Source: Xestospongia muta (taxonomy: Eukaryota > Porifera > Demospongiae > Haplosclerida > Petrosiidae). From it: a DNA stretch of 64,000 bases. The position numbers and the translations under genes were made by a program. This document shows, piece by piece, positions 24,501-37,763 of this stretch. The notes under the pieces were generated by a model. That model made no database searches. It was not told the origin of the DNA and saw nothing but the letters and a program-made list of their open reading frames with translations. Location of the stretch: contig OY848922.1 of NCBI GenBank assembly GCA_963693285.1, forward strand, positions 4,142,923 to 4,206,922, in the 5' to 3' direction. Every line of letters begins with the position of its first letter. The first letter of the stretch is position 1.

Positions 24501-27500
24501 GAGCAACTTAATAATAGATAAAATGACATAGCCTTCATCAAGTGCTTGTAATAAAATGCTTTTGTCTAGAAGAAATATTAATGAAATTATGTCATCTATA
24601 TTGTATGTTACCTTTATCAATCTGATCAATTATATTCAAGAGCTTTTTGTAAAAGTCGTCAGCTTTCTTTTTAGCTAACATGGTAGCTGTATCACCATTC
24701 TTGTAAAATAAAGTTATAAATGTTCATTATGATAACTAAATATATTTTTTAAGAAAGTTTGTGTAATTTTTTAAATGTTTTATCTCTTTTCATTTAATGA
24801 CAAACTCTATACATGCAACTGCTAATTATGTACTTGTGCTGTCCTAGGCTAATTCATTGATATATCTCTGTTGTATAAACAATGCAAGTATACTATGTAT
24901 TCTCACTTTATTAATTACAGTCATATCTGCTCCTTGCTCTAATAAGAACTCAGCCACATTGAGGTGTCCCTCCATACATGCTAACATCAATGGAGTATTC
25001 GCATCCTAAACAGTACAATATAATGTAAAATCAAAGTATTCAGAGAGAAACATTGCTTATAAATACAGCTGTATAGAATTGCCTTTTTAGCTATACAAGA
25101 AAGTGAAAGTAGCACAGCATTATAGATAATAATGAATTGGTTTATTCTAGTCAGTAAAAATGTTAACTAATATCAATAATATTGCTTAAGTGTGACTTAT
25201 TAAGTTGGCATTCTCTCAGAAATATAGTGCATTGTCATATTATGATGAATACAAACACATATAATATTCTCATGACATCTAACAAGATCCACTATTAATG
25301 AAGCAATGTCATTTAATGACAAACTCCATACTTGCAAGTACTAATTATGTACTTGTGTTGTTCTAGACTAATGCATGATATATCTTTGTTTAATAAATAA
25401 TGCAAGTACACTACATATTCTCACTTTATTAATTACAGTCATATCTGCTCCTCGGTCTAATAAGAACTTAGCCACATTGAGGTGTCCATTCATACATGCT
25501 AACATCAATGGAGTATTCCCATCCTAATCAGTACAATATGATGTAAAATCAGAGTATTCAGAGAGAAACATTGCTTATAAATACAGCTATATAAAATTGC
25601 CTTTTAGACATACAAGAAGGTGAAAGTTATTACATTTAGCACAGCATTATAGATAATAATAAATTGGCTTATTTTAGTCAATAAAAAGGTTGACCAATAT
25701 TAATAATCTAATCAAGTTGCCATTCTCTCAGAAATAAAGTGCATTGTCATATTATGATGAATACTCACAGATATAATATTTTCGTGATATCTAATTACAA
25801 GATCCTGGAACGAAACACTGTCATTAACTGCTCAAATGCTTCATATAGTCAGCAAAGTGAAAAAGTATTACTATAGTCACAAAGCAACTTGAATAGTTAT
25901 TAAAAGATCTTAGGCAGGTGTAAGAGGCATAACAGCTGCAGTAACAACTACTTAATTGACAAGGGCATCATTGATGTACCTTATAAAAATATATGGATCT
26001 GAAGGAATATAGACCCTATCACATACAATCTATACTAGCTGACAATTAAACTCAAATCAGAGCAATAGTTGCAGAACAACAAAGAAGATTAAGTATTGCT
26101 GTTAAGCTTTAAAGTTAGCATTAACCAGCACTTACAATGATGATATATAAACATAGCAATTAATTCTCTTAAACTTCCCTCCCCTAAGATGCAGCATGAA
26201 ATGACTAGTCAGTGCTAAGATACTTTATTAGAAATGTGTATATAATAACAGTTTATTTAAATTAAATTATTCAATCTTGCTTTGTTCTATAAACTAAATG
26301 AGAATTAATTGCATTTTTCAATAAAAATTATATTTCAAAGAAAGTAAAGCTGCTGTGTGCATCTACTGAGTAATAGGAATTCTTGCAGGCACTAAAATTG
26401 TAGCAAAATCAATAAAGAAAGTTGCTGTTGGAGCTGTGAAAAGGCACGTATTATATACGTGCTGACAAAGGTACACCTGCTACTATAATATAAGAGATTT
26501 ATTTTGGTAATTGCCAGAAGTATCAAAGTTCATTTGTATAACTGCATGAAAAATATGCCCAAATATGTTATGCTATTTCATACACTCATGTTTTGCCAAT
26601 AGACTTGAATTAAAAATGTTCATCATGGAAAGAGGTTTTGTGTTTTAGCGCTTTAGACCTAATTCTGTAATTTAATTGTAATAGAATGACTGACATTTCA
26701 GAAGGAAAATCCTCTATAACTTTCTATCCCTCCTCATTAAATACTTAAAACAAAGACTAATCTTTCATATATATTTTGCTCTGGAAGTATTTTGAAAAAT
26801 GAATTGTTTTGAAAGAATTCATTCTCATGCTAAATTTACTGAGACATTTAGACAGTTTTCATATTTTTGTTTTCATATCTTTTTAATAATTTGGCACCTC
26901 ATAGACATATACTTTTTTCCACCTTCTCACTTAAAGTAAGCTTAATTTTATTTGCAATTAATTCTTGCTATCTTAGGAAAATGATCCTCTGTTTCAAATG
27001 GTCACTAAACCCTACATTTCAGTTTAAACAACAAATGTTCACATTTTTACATTATCCGTGTGAGGAAAGTACAATACATTTCAATTCAGTACTTTTGAGT
27101 CAGTACTATAGTTTACAGAGGAGTAGGAGGATGAAATTCATATGGGGGGCACAACCCTACATGTTAGAGGAAACTATGTACAATATTTTGATTAGTGCTT
27201 TTTAGCTTTTTAAGCATTTTTGAATGCATGCTTTTTTCTCTGACCAGCAACATGGAAATGTTTTTAAATCCAATAATTAGAACAAACATACAGTTAAAAT
27301 TGTCCAAAGTAGTTATTACGTGATTCATTTCTTTCTGTGAATACTGTATTGTATCATTAGTTGTTTATTTAATTGGTATATTCTTATGAATATTATTACC
27401 ATGTGTATCAATTCTGTCCCCTAAGTGACTTATGTAGTGTATTTTATAAAATGTATGAATTATCTTATTGTAGGGCTCTTTTTGAAGTCTTTGAGTTTTG

Positions 27501-30500
27501 TGTTATTTATTAATACATCACATAATTGGCGACGAGGGTAAAGTATGAAAGGTCAGAAGAGGGATCTATGACAAAATCTCATAAAAACCACAGAGCCAAG
27601 AGGTATCTGCTAGAGAAGTCAACAACAAAAGGTTAAGAAAATAGAGGACCACGAGGAAAAAAAAAGAGAAGTTAAAATGGCTAAACGTGGCAGCTTAAGA
27701 GAATTCTTTCCAGAGAGAGAACAATGGGACACATATGTAGACTGACTTCAGAACTATTTTGTAACTAATGATATTGGAGCTGAAGCGAAGAAACGTGCCA
27801 TTCTTTTCAGCATTTTTGAAGTTATAACATATCAATTAATTATGGAAACAGATTTGACTCTTGCCAAAATGTTTGATGTTGCTCGAGGATTAGAAGCAGC
27901 TGAGAAAAGTTTGAAAGTCATGCAAGAAGTTGAACAGAAGCCACTAATTACAGTCCAAAGAATCCAGCAGCAAAAATGAAACCAGGTCAGAATTGCTACA
28001 GATGTGAATGTAAGCACATAGCTCAACTTTGTTTTTTCATAAACAAGGAGTTTTACATATGTCATAAACAAGGTCACATTGCAAAAATGTGTATAATGGG
28101 ATGTCAGAAACAGTGCTCAAAACAGAGGATGACAATATCTCAGAGGCAGATGCACCACGTTGTAGATAATGTTGCTGCCAGTTTAGACGAAGAAGATATT
28201 CATAGACTTTTGAGACTAACCAATAGTCGAGCTAAACCAATTCAAATTACTGTAAGCATAACATCATGCTCGGGTCATGAAATTAAAGTACTGGCTACGT
28301 TGGATGTAGAAGTGAATTACATAGAAGTAGATAAAGTTTTACCATTATTGATTGTCGAAGATACTGGTCCAAGTCTTTTGGTCGAAACTGGCTTGCGCAT
28401 TTTCGATTGAATTGGCAAAGTATATGACAGGTGCAACAGAAAGGAGACTTAGAGTTGTATTTGGACAAGTATAATCTGGTGTTTGAGAAAGGTCTAGGGA
28501 AGTTAAAAAGGACAGCAGCAAAAATTCACATTGACCTCCAGATTAAACTAGTTTTTTATAAAGTTCATCCTGTTCTGTACGCGATTAGACCCAAAGTAGA
28601 GGCAGAGCTAGACAGACTACAACAAGAAAGAATAATTGAGAGAGTACAGTTGTCAGAGTGGACCTTGCCCATAGTTCCGGTTATGAAACTAGACAACACA
28701 ATACGTATATGTGGAGATTACAAAACCACTATCAATAAGCATCTAAACTTGACACCTACCCACTACCTAAAGTTGATGATCTCCTCTCTTCATTAGCAGG
28801 AGGAAAGTCTTTCATAAAGATGGATCTGCCACATGCATATCAACAGGTAGTACTTGATCCACAGACTCAGTTATACACTACCATCAATACAAACAAAGGG
28901 TTATACGCCTACAGATGACTACCATTCAGAATCAACTCAGCACCATCAATATTTCAATGCCTGATGGAGAATTTTCTCAAAGGACTACAACAGGTCAGTG
29001 TGTATATTGATGATATACTAATCACAGACGATACTGAATCAGAGCATGTAGCCAATGTACAGAAAGTATTAGAAAGATAGCTACGAATACTTGATCTGCT
29101 CTTTAATTCATGATTGAGCTAGCATATGTATATATATTTACTGTAATGGTTACAATAAAGTTTACTGTAACCATTACAGTGAATATATCTTCATCCTATA
29201 TTATATCCAAACTAATTCTCCATGCATATAGATTGGTAATATCAATCAATTTATACAGAAAAAAATACTTTCTATAGATATAAAATACATTTAACAATAT
29301 TACCTCTTTCCTAAATACTGTAATCTATGAGATCATATTTATATTATTGCATTTATTATAATAATTAGACTTACATTATCGACACAACTAATATTTGCAT
29401 CATATCTTAAGAGCACTTCTACTATTTCTTTATGACCTTTTTCTGATGAGTAATGTAGTGCAGTCTTAGCCCACTATAGTGATATAACGATACAAAAATA
29501 AAGTTAATTGAGTACAAATTTACTCTTAGTCCACCTCTGAAAAGCAAACAAAAAACATCAGAAAAGTTTTGACAGAAGTGATTCCTTGAACACAAACATT
29601 GTTATATTGAGCTTATAAAAAAAGGATTGCTAATTAAATAGTTTTATATAGATATAGGGTAATAATAATTAACAGTGTTTTGTGTTTGCGACATTATAAA
29701 GAAAAGTGAAGGGAGTGTGATTTTGAAAAAAGTCTGGAGTGACTGTTTAAGACAGTTTTATAGTTTGCTTAAAATGTGCTAGACTTCTATTTTATATCTT
29801 AAAAAAGGACAAAGTGTAACGTAGAAGCTACATCAACATATATACATATATACTGACTTTATTTGTATAGTTTATATCAACACCATGCTTAAGAAGCAAA
29901 ATCACAACATCTATTTGGCCATTATTTGCAGCTGTCAATAGTGGAGTCCGTCCATACTACAATTAATAAGAACAAAATGTAATTAGAGACATACATTAAG
30001 TATTAATTTTTAATTACATGTTATCATATTTAACATTATGTACATGTTCATGTACATAACATGTACATGTAGTTGATATACTGGTCAATTAAGGACTGGG
30101 TATACTCACACTTTAAACATTTTAAATGATGATATATAATATGATATAATTTATGTTTCGAAAAAAGATATAATTATTTAATAAAAAACCACTAAAAGAT
30201 TTGGTGTTATTTCATTGTGAAGTGACTATTGTGAACTTCTTCAATCCTCAAAATATAATTGAAAAGGCTTATTACACATCTCTTTTATGTACTGTAGAAA
30301 TTTTTTCAATAACAAAGATAGTTAAAGTGTTATCTGATTGATCTGATTAAGGGGAAGTTTGTAGAAAGAATTTATAAAATTTTGGTGAATTTGTACTATT
30401 GCCAGGTATACATCAGTTATACAGGTATAAAATTGTGATAGTAAATTCTTTCAATTTGTCCCAATCTTAATTGACTTACTAAGTTTATGTCATGTAATAA

Positions 30501-33500
30501 CACTTTCAAATACCACAGTCACAAATTACAAGAAATGCTGGCTTCTTCTTGATCCATGTACCATCAAATAGAAGCCATCTCATAAGCTCAATTTTCAAGT
30601 GATTAGTTTATAATATAACAAAAATTCTAACAATGCTCTTGCTATCTTGTAACATGCAAGTGATAACAATTAGTGTTAATAAATTAACGCTGATCAATAG
30701 TACTGGTTGATGTGTCAACTGAGGCCCTACTTTATTCCAAGTGTTATAATTAAGTTTATAGTTGTACTCTTTTTGACTGAGTATAATTTACCAGTATATT
30801 AGTATTACAATTTAAATATTGTATGTTAGTGATTATTAGTGATACCACTGAGAAACAAAAAAAGAAAGATTTTAATATTTTGTTGATACTATTGCTGCTG
30901 TAGGCAACTGTATTATTTCTACTTTAAAAAGTTGAGAATATTATGGTTTCTTCAGTTACAAATCTCAAAAGCTTCACTTACAGTTGAATATACTCACTGC
31001 AATGATATTTCTTGGTTTGCATGTGCATTGGTGGTTGTGTATGCAGATTAATTTCATTTGTTTCACTCTAAAACTGGTTGCAGAAATTGTGAAAGGTTAT
31101 ACTAATATGTGACAATTTTACATTATGTGGTCCAAAATAATCTTAGCTTCATCTGAAACTTCCAGGTGGAAAAAACCTATTGATAATATATAATTTATAC
31201 TAGTTGCACACAATTCAAAGCATTTGTGATAAAAGTAATGATATTTATTAGTTGCAATGCACATTGGAAGTTATATCAATTAAAAATATATCATACAATG
31301 CAACTTCAATAACAAAACTAAGGTATTGCATTGTCTCCTTAAAAGTGAAGTATTTACCCAATTTGATGTAAACAATATTAAAATGGAGGTAAAAATGGTC
31401 AAAATGTTTTCAACGCCTTCTAAATTTTTATCATACTAAAGTTATGTTAGAATTAAACTAGAGCAGTGATTTTATATGACAGAAATATGTTATAGAATTG
31501 TTAAGCATTATTATTAATACACCATTTCATTGATTTATAAAGTGTTTATATAGAGAATTTTTACAGTATATCAATATAATAATAAACTCACATTATTAGG
31601 TATTGTAGAATCTGCTTCAATTGACAACAGATATTGAACAATATCTGTGTGTCCACGACATGATGCCCAGTATATACTAGTATTGTTGTTCTACATGTAA
31701 TGATAATAGTAATAGTATAATTATTCATCAATATATCAATAATTCAATACACACATACCCACACACTGATAGAAGTTTACTTATATGTATATGACAATAA
31801 TGATAAATGATATAATATTAATATTTATTGTAATAATTATTCATCTAGATGTAAAATTTGACATCACATATTTAATTTATATCTCATTAAGTAATATTAT
31901 CATATTATTAGTTAAATAGTATGAAGTGACAACAAATAGACAGTACACATAGTGAATAATAAATATTTTTGATCTGGTTCAGGAACCAATAACTACACAA
32001 AGGAAGAAGGAGCATACAACTATGTAGAAGGGTGTTGACCAAACATACTTATAGTAAATGACAATAGTTATTGTAATTATAATGATATATGTAATTATTT
32101 CATAGCAAGAATTAAGGAACATACCATTAACATTGAGTAAAATACATTTATGAATGACCATGGATAATAATTGTTATTTTTACAGTGAGGAAACTATATT
32201 CATAATTTTAGAAATCCTTAAGTTCTAAATATTATAATGAGCAGACTACTGTGGTTTTTATAAGGTTAGTCTTGTCCTTAAATTGCCACCCCACTCTCCG
32301 AAGTGAAAAAGCAGTCTAGTGAATTTTCTTCAAATTCTTGGTCCTAGCATTATCAGTGTGATGTGTCTAATCCATTTAATTATATATGTATTAATTTTCA
32401 CTCGATTATTAGCTGACTGTTACATGGCACATGAATTTGGGAACAATTTAAATTAAAAATCACTTTTTCTGTTGATACAGTTGTTACAATTATAACGACT
32501 GTGTTTGATATGCTAATAATATACGCATATAATAAGAAACTATTAACTGCAGGTAGAAACATTATTTCAACTACCGTTCTATTATTATTATAAGAGATAT
32601 GTGAAAACAAATTTACTACATTAACTATACCTGAGAGGTATAGCAACCATGCATTTTCGACAAGGTGATATGACCAGGTCATCACATGAATGATGATAGC
32701 ACCAAGTATTTGAAGTAAATGCATATGACTGCTTTTTTCTTAGGACTGTGGGTAGTCTGGAAATGAAATTAGTCTGCAATCAGTTGCATACTGAAAACTT
32801 TTTTGCAAGCATATATACTCCTGTCTGTTACAACAATGTTACCTAAGTTGTCAATCGAATTACATACATAGCTTAAAATCATGTATCATTTTGTATAGAT
32901 AGCTAAAATATAATGAGAATGTCAATAATAAAACAATGAACCACATACCAATAATAAAACAAAATGTCAGTGAACAGATATTATACTTGACTTTTTCATG
33001 TAAAGACAATATATTATTCCAAATTTTTGCTTGAAATACAGAAATTGTAATCTGCGGGACTAGCATAATATTGATGATAACTAAATGTGGCTTTGATAGT
33101 TCGGCACGCCCATGAAATATTCTAAGACAAAACCATGTTTTGTTTCTTCAGAATGCTTCGTGTTACAAGCTTAAAACTTTTTGATTTGTCGTGCCTATTA
33201 TAAGTTGTATACAATTCTAAATTTCAAAGATTTTCACAGTTACAAAACCTCGCGGTGTATCGTTTATATCTCAAATGTAAGGATGATTGCCAAATCAGCA
33301 CAACAATGAAAAAATTTTAACAAATTTGTAACTAAGAATATTGATTTTGGTTGTAATGGATAGTCAACTTGTATCTTTATTTATTGTGAAATTTTGAAGC
33401 TTATTGCCCATAAGCTTTAACAGTTACAGACAGAAATGATTACGTTATATCTGTGTCACAGATTTGTGACATCTGGTTTTCTCTATGGTTGTTATTGCCA

Positions 33501-34103
33501 CGTACTTGCAACATTCAGTCTATAAAGCTGATAATTTCAATAGTCTTTCGTCCCGTTATCTGTTCTGTTAATCTTTTAAAGAGTAAACGTTAAGGAAATA
33601 TTAAAATGTAAAATCTAGGATTTAAAGTTGATACTTCTAGGGTATTCTTGGACGTATATAGACACTGTAAATTTCTGTGATTAGGTTACTGTCTTCTGTT
33701 ACATAGTAGTAATTTCGTTAAAGATCATTTTTGTTACCAATTAACACATCTAAATAAACTACTCTTATGAGAGAAATTCCTTTGATCTTTAGCTTAATAC
33801 TTTCTTTGGCTTAAAAAAGATTGATTACAATAAATTCAAAAATTGCCACTCATATTACTTTTAATAATAAAATATTCAAACACAAGTTTTTTAAACAACA
33901 GAATAAGCTACTTAAAATAAAAATACGTAGTGTTCATCAATTTAAATATCTTATATGATAGTAAAGCAATATACTCATCTCATTTAGTTATATTCATAAT
34001 TATACATGTACTAATAATGCAACTGTAGTCTGTTTGGACTTTTACGTACCGTAAAGACCTGTGAATAACTTTGTCATTTTATAAGCTATTTACATGAGAC
34101 CAG

Positions 34104-34144
<41 letters not shown>

Positions 34145-35749
34145 ACTGGACGTTCCAAGTAGACTAATTGCATATATTTCCAACAGAATACCTTCGAAAT
34201 TCCTCATGTTCTTTACCTTTAAAAATTAAACAAAATAAAATTTTCACCTTTCTTTATCAGGCAGCTGTTCTCCATTTGAACATTTTTATATCATACTCTA
34301 CTTATGACAAACACTTTGTGATAACAACATTCATGTGAATTGAAATAATGAATATTATCGAAAGTCTAGTGTCAATTTTCAAATAATAGAGTGACAAAAT
34401 TCCTAACTTAACATCATATGGATACAATCTGATTTTTAAAAGTGGGCCTTTTTCAACTTGGACAGATCACATCTACTCTAATATCTATGGACAGACTATA
34501 GTAATAAAGACACGCACCTTCATTTACACTAAGTTCAAATTAATGACATAATTAGAGTGATGACTATTATATGAAATATAAGACTTGCATAACAAAATTA
34601 TCTGTCAATAATTATAATAATTTGACAACTGAAAGAACTTTTATGACAAGACAATATCATCTCTGAATAATACTATTTTGTGACACACCTACATACCTCA
34701 TCTTTAGCATTGACTTTTGCTCCTTGTTTTAAAGCTTGTTTCAGTTCCTTTAGTTGTCCATGTTCAGCAGACTCAATCAGTAACTTATTCTACCCAATAT
34801 ATTAAGGTTAATAAATGTCATATTACATATAAACACGATCATATACAACATAGTTTATAATACAGTAGACATAATATTATAGAAGACATACTATAACAAG
34901 AGTACAGTAACTACTAATATGGTACATTGTACTAAGTATATGGACATGATCTATACACAAACTATAGGGTCAAGTACATACGTTACTTAGATTTCATGAG
35001 ATAACATAAAGTAATTTACCACCAGGTCATGTTAGTTTAATCTTGAATCAAGCGGCATTACTGATTGGACTAGAAAAGCTTAAATCACAGTGAGCGTGCT
35101 GTTAATTCTGAATTAATATTAAATTGCCTGAGTATATTTCATAGATGCTTGTTGTTTTGTTGTGTTAGAGTGTTTTTTGAAGTGTTAAACTTTATACTTC
35201 TCCTGTGAGATGATTTAGGCGTTTTAAGTTGTCTGGAGACTTTAAGATCCTTTTCTAGTTATCTACGACCACGAGCGCTTGAGGTAGGCGTATTTGCTAG
35301 AAGATAGCTTTTATGATTCTTTTATAACTTTTACCATAGTTAATACTTAAATTCCACTCTTTCAGAAGTTATGCAAGTCTATACAATTTGATATAGAGTA
35401 CTACGATGAGAAAAATTAATTATGACATATATACATGTTCATAGAAAAGTTGATATCCGTTGTCTTCAAGGGGCGCTCGGGTTCAATGCTAGCAAGAAAT
35501 AACTATGGGTTGCGTATTATACATTCTTATATCCTATATTTGTTTAACATAAAATTGGAGTTAGCTAACTGTAACACTTCTATTGAAGAGAACGCAAAAG
35601 TCTGCCATGGCGTCCCTTACTTACATAACGTTTTTATTTCTATCGAATAAAAAGCATTAAATGTTACTAATTTAATTCTTCATTTGATAATATTTAATAT
35701 ACTTTGTAAATACTTACCAATCTCTACTTACCAATCTCTCCTGATCCAT
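21265..35749 (-). CDS. Ankyrin-Roc-COR-Death protein (gene B)
   Basis: An intact 15-exon gene. The exons, all with AG/GT borders, total 3,522 bases (1,173 residues) in one continuous frame. They are 35732-35749, 34697-34789, 31592-31690, 29858-29956, 29375-29473, 25425-25523, 24907-25005, 24612-24699, 22698-24565, 22207-22651, 22104-22154, 21949-22011, 21773-21829, 21651-21713 and 21265-21545. Residues 7-230 are about seven ankyrin repeats. The Roc GTPase has Walker A GPPAVGKT (~256-263), switch II DSGGQPQF (~492) and G4 GTYEDK (~582), with a Ser/Asn/Gln-rich insert at ~320-480. A COR region follows to ~1030, then an acidic linker on five small exons, then a C-terminal Death domain (WRQIGHALKISHGDLENIL and VIQVWLDKRPTEVTW). 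This is the C-terminal layout of death-associated protein kinase (DAPK) without the kinase. A role as a GTP-regulated cell-death or immune scaffold is inferred. Confidence 0.9.
24780..25770. repeat. Tandem duplication of one ankyrin exon with flanks
   Basis: Two units about 520 bases apart share intron sequence upstream and downstream and the 99-base exon itself (24907-25005 and 25425-25523). The encoded repeats differ at only a few residues (ACMEGHLNVAEFLLEQGAD versus ACMNGHLNVAKFLLDRGAD). This is a recent internal exon duplication that lengthened the ankyrin array of gene B. Confidence 0.8.
25800..26990. other. Intron of gene B, no recognised content
   Basis: AT-rich intron DNA between ankyrin exons 5 and 6. 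There is a short palindrome CACGTATTATATACGTG near 26,445. No coding exon is convincing. Confidence 0.4.
27050..29104 (+). mobile_element. Ty3/gypsy-type LTR retroelement relic in gene B intron
   Basis: A plus-strand retroelement opposite to the host gene. A probable LTR edge near 27,528 ends in CA and is followed by TTGGCGACGAGGG, a typical gypsy primer-binding region. A gag-like frame starts at 27,677 with an in-frame stop. Zinc-knuckle Cys/His motifs follow (CYRCECKHIAQLC and CHKQGHIAKMC, 28,000-28,095), then a short protease-like region. A reverse transcriptase follows, with a YIDDIL box near 29,005 and RINSAPSIFQC just before it. Stops and frameshifts break gag, protease and RT. RNase H, integrase and the 3' LTR are missing. 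The left LTR edge is uncertain. It is not active. Confidence 0.75.
29137..29184. repeat. Hairpin-forming inverted repeat
   Basis: TTACTGTAATGGTTACA and TGTAACCATTACAGTGAA are near-perfect inverted arms separated by about 11 bases, just beyond the broken end of the gypsy relic. It may be a tiny MITE or the trace of an excised palindromic element. Confidence 0.5.
30000..31560. other. Intron of gene B with block shared with gene A
   Basis: The first ~110 bases (29,960-30,110) match 3,320-3,470 of gene A almost base for base, including the palindromic GTACATGTTCATG/CATAACATGTACATG stretch. The rest is AT-rich with no coding signal. Confidence 0.5.
31800..34690. other. Long intron of gene B between exons 2 and 3
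   Basis: Parts align with the corresponding gene A intron (for example 31,855-31,990 with 6,735-6,865, and 34,800-34,990 with 7,930-8,110 in the next intron). A fragment of the pogo-like 3' repeat lies at 33,990-34,260, and a TA microsatellite at about 34,117-34,143. No extra exon is recognised. Confidence 0.45.
34112..34143. repeat. TA-rich microsatellite
   Basis: An ATT-type run passes into about thirteen uninterrupted TA units inside the intron of gene B. Confidence 0.9.
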
Positions 35750-35770
35750 TGTAAAAAAAAAGAAAAAGTT

Positions 35771-35795
35771 ACACACCCAAGTTGTAGAGGCGTGT
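35771..35795. promoter_or_regulatory. Conserved CACACCC block upstream of gene B start
   Basis: ACACACCCAAGTTGTAGAGG with a following CGTGT corresponds to the block upstream of gene A. It lies about 22 bases before the ATG at 35749, so it may be a core-promoter or 5' UTR element shared by the paralogs. Functional status is inferred. Confidence 0.35.
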
Positions 35796-35929
35796 CAATG
35801 ACGCAAGGGTGTGGTATAATAAATGGCAATCTTGTAAGGGGATGTCTTATTATTTCAAATTTTTATATGTAAACTATTAACTGAATGTGATACATCTGGA
35901 TGATTAAAGGAATTAATTGGCTTTTATCC

Positions 35930-36415
35930 TTAGTGTTTATGGTTTCTATATCAATAAAAGCATATCAATTGTGTTGTGTTTGTTACTAGAACTTGTTTCT
36001 ATTCCATCCTTTACGTAGATGTCTCTGATAGCATCCAGCGATTTTCTTTATGCAATGAATAAATAGAAACCTTTCTGGCAAATCTAGTAAGATAGAAAAT
36101 GTATTGATTCTGATTTGATTATTTCATTATACCTTTACTCCATGATTACTGAAAGTACTTGATGGTTTATTTTGTTCCTTAGGAACACGCCTCCAACCTG
36201 TTGTCACTTCATCAATATTAATACTAACCAGTAGTTGTGTCATGACTATGACATTGAGTTCATCATTATACAATTCAGTTATATCATCTTTGACATTATC
36301 AAGGTGTTTCAATTTAAGAGTAACAGACAACATGTTTGAAGCTAATACTATTGTACATAGCAACCAATGATTATATTTACTGTTACTATGACTCTTTATA
36401 ATGGGCATGACTGAT
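35930..36415 (-). pseudogene. Caspase-like gene fragment, copy X2
   Basis: The minus-strand frame 36,408-36,127 reads LKHLDNVKDDITELYNDELN and VIVMTQLLVSINIDEVTTGW, then STFSNHGVKV. The next piece (about 36,095-35,950) includes FLFIHCIKKI and KDGIE-like sequence with frame changes. In caspases a Ser/x/His-Gly motif at this place carries the catalytic His, so FSNHG could correspond to it. The expected Cys motif is replaced or missing. It lies immediately upstream of gene B on the same strand. Only the middle part of the family unit is present. Confidence 0.4.
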
Positions 36416-36419
36416 TGAG

Positions 36420-37280
36420 AACTGTAACATCACAACTTCTCCACACTTAGTAAATGTATTCTATTAAAGTAATAGTAATATCATCAAATAATTTTTGGAT
36501 TTTTTCAGTGATATACATCTATAATTTTAACCATACCTAGACATATTGTTACTATAGTATACACTGTAAAAGTACATTTACAATATATACAGTTTAATGT
36601 CAAGATACTATAGCAGTAACGTGACAAAAGAATGCTTGAATACTTATCTCTCCAGGCCACACCTACTTTAATAATTATATATACTACAAAACAGATGGAC
36701 ATCATAATATATAGTTTGAGGATTAATTTGACATAATATTTATAAATTCAATGTCAAATGTAAGGATGTCAGTGACATGTATAATAATAATGTTGTTGTA
36801 CAATATAGAGGTGGAACTAAGATATATTCATATGTTATTGTAACTCAATATATCATTATTTTACTGATATTCATATATTGTGTACAATTTGTGGGTGGAA
36901 CTGAGATTGTATTCATATACTATTGGAACTAACACATACATGTATAGTATAGTATAGCAAGAATTTTTTGAAATAAAGTTTTATTTGCTGATTAGAGGAA
37001 CTCTTATCAAACTCAAAGTGGTTTTTGATGCTTTTGAGTAATATTGTTATGTTTACTAAATATTAACTGATAAACTTTTTAATAGCATTTAATTGCATAA
37101 TCTATCATTTAACAAGAGGTTGTACTGTCTGTATTAGAATGACCAAATTGATTTACTGAAGCATGCTAGGTACATTGTGTAATCTTATAATTGTTTGGAC
37201 TGCATGTTATTTTTAATGTTATTGAGCCCATACCTTTGATATACTCATGTATTTTTTATCTGATTCTGTTTGTCTACATT

Positions 37281-37320
<40 letters not shown>

Positions 37321-37419
37321 GAATAACATAGACCTTTCCTGAAATAATTGAGTGCTATAGATAATGAACATATTACAATAGTAATGGTCTGGTTTGTCTA
37401 CTCATTTTATGCCTTCTTC
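36420..37419. other. Intergenic DNA
   Basis: No gene recognised. A 34-base TC microsatellite (37,285-37,318) lies near the MULE left end. Confidence 0.5.
37285..37318. repeat. (TC)n microsatellite
   Basis: About seventeen uninterrupted TC units. Confidence 0.95.
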
Positions 37420-37430
37420 AGTTTTGCCTA

Positions 37431-37480
37431 GTCTAAACGATAGCCATTAGCCGGAGGTTATCCAAAAATTTAACCCCTTG
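37431..37480 (+). repeat. Left terminal inverted repeat of the MULE
   Basis: Begins GTCTAAACGATAGCC. About 30 bases align with the right end at high identity, then a TTTAACCC-type block also aligns. Confidence 0.85.
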
Positions 37481-37763
37481 TATTCTCGGTTTTACAAGGA
37501 CTAGCTCACGTGTTAGCTAACGTGTAAGTACTTAGTACCGCACGTGATCCACCACATTGAGGCACTAAAGAAGCTAAGTATCTGTCAAGAAGCTGAAGGA
37601 CCTGTTATAACCAAGGAACAAAAGATAATGAAGAAACCAAAGATCAAAAGATAATGAAGAAGAGGGTCTTATGCCTCAGATTTGTATTTATTATTATTAT
37701 ATACAACGAGAGGATATAACAACACTAATCAGAGGTAAGAAAGAAATATTATACACTTTAAAA

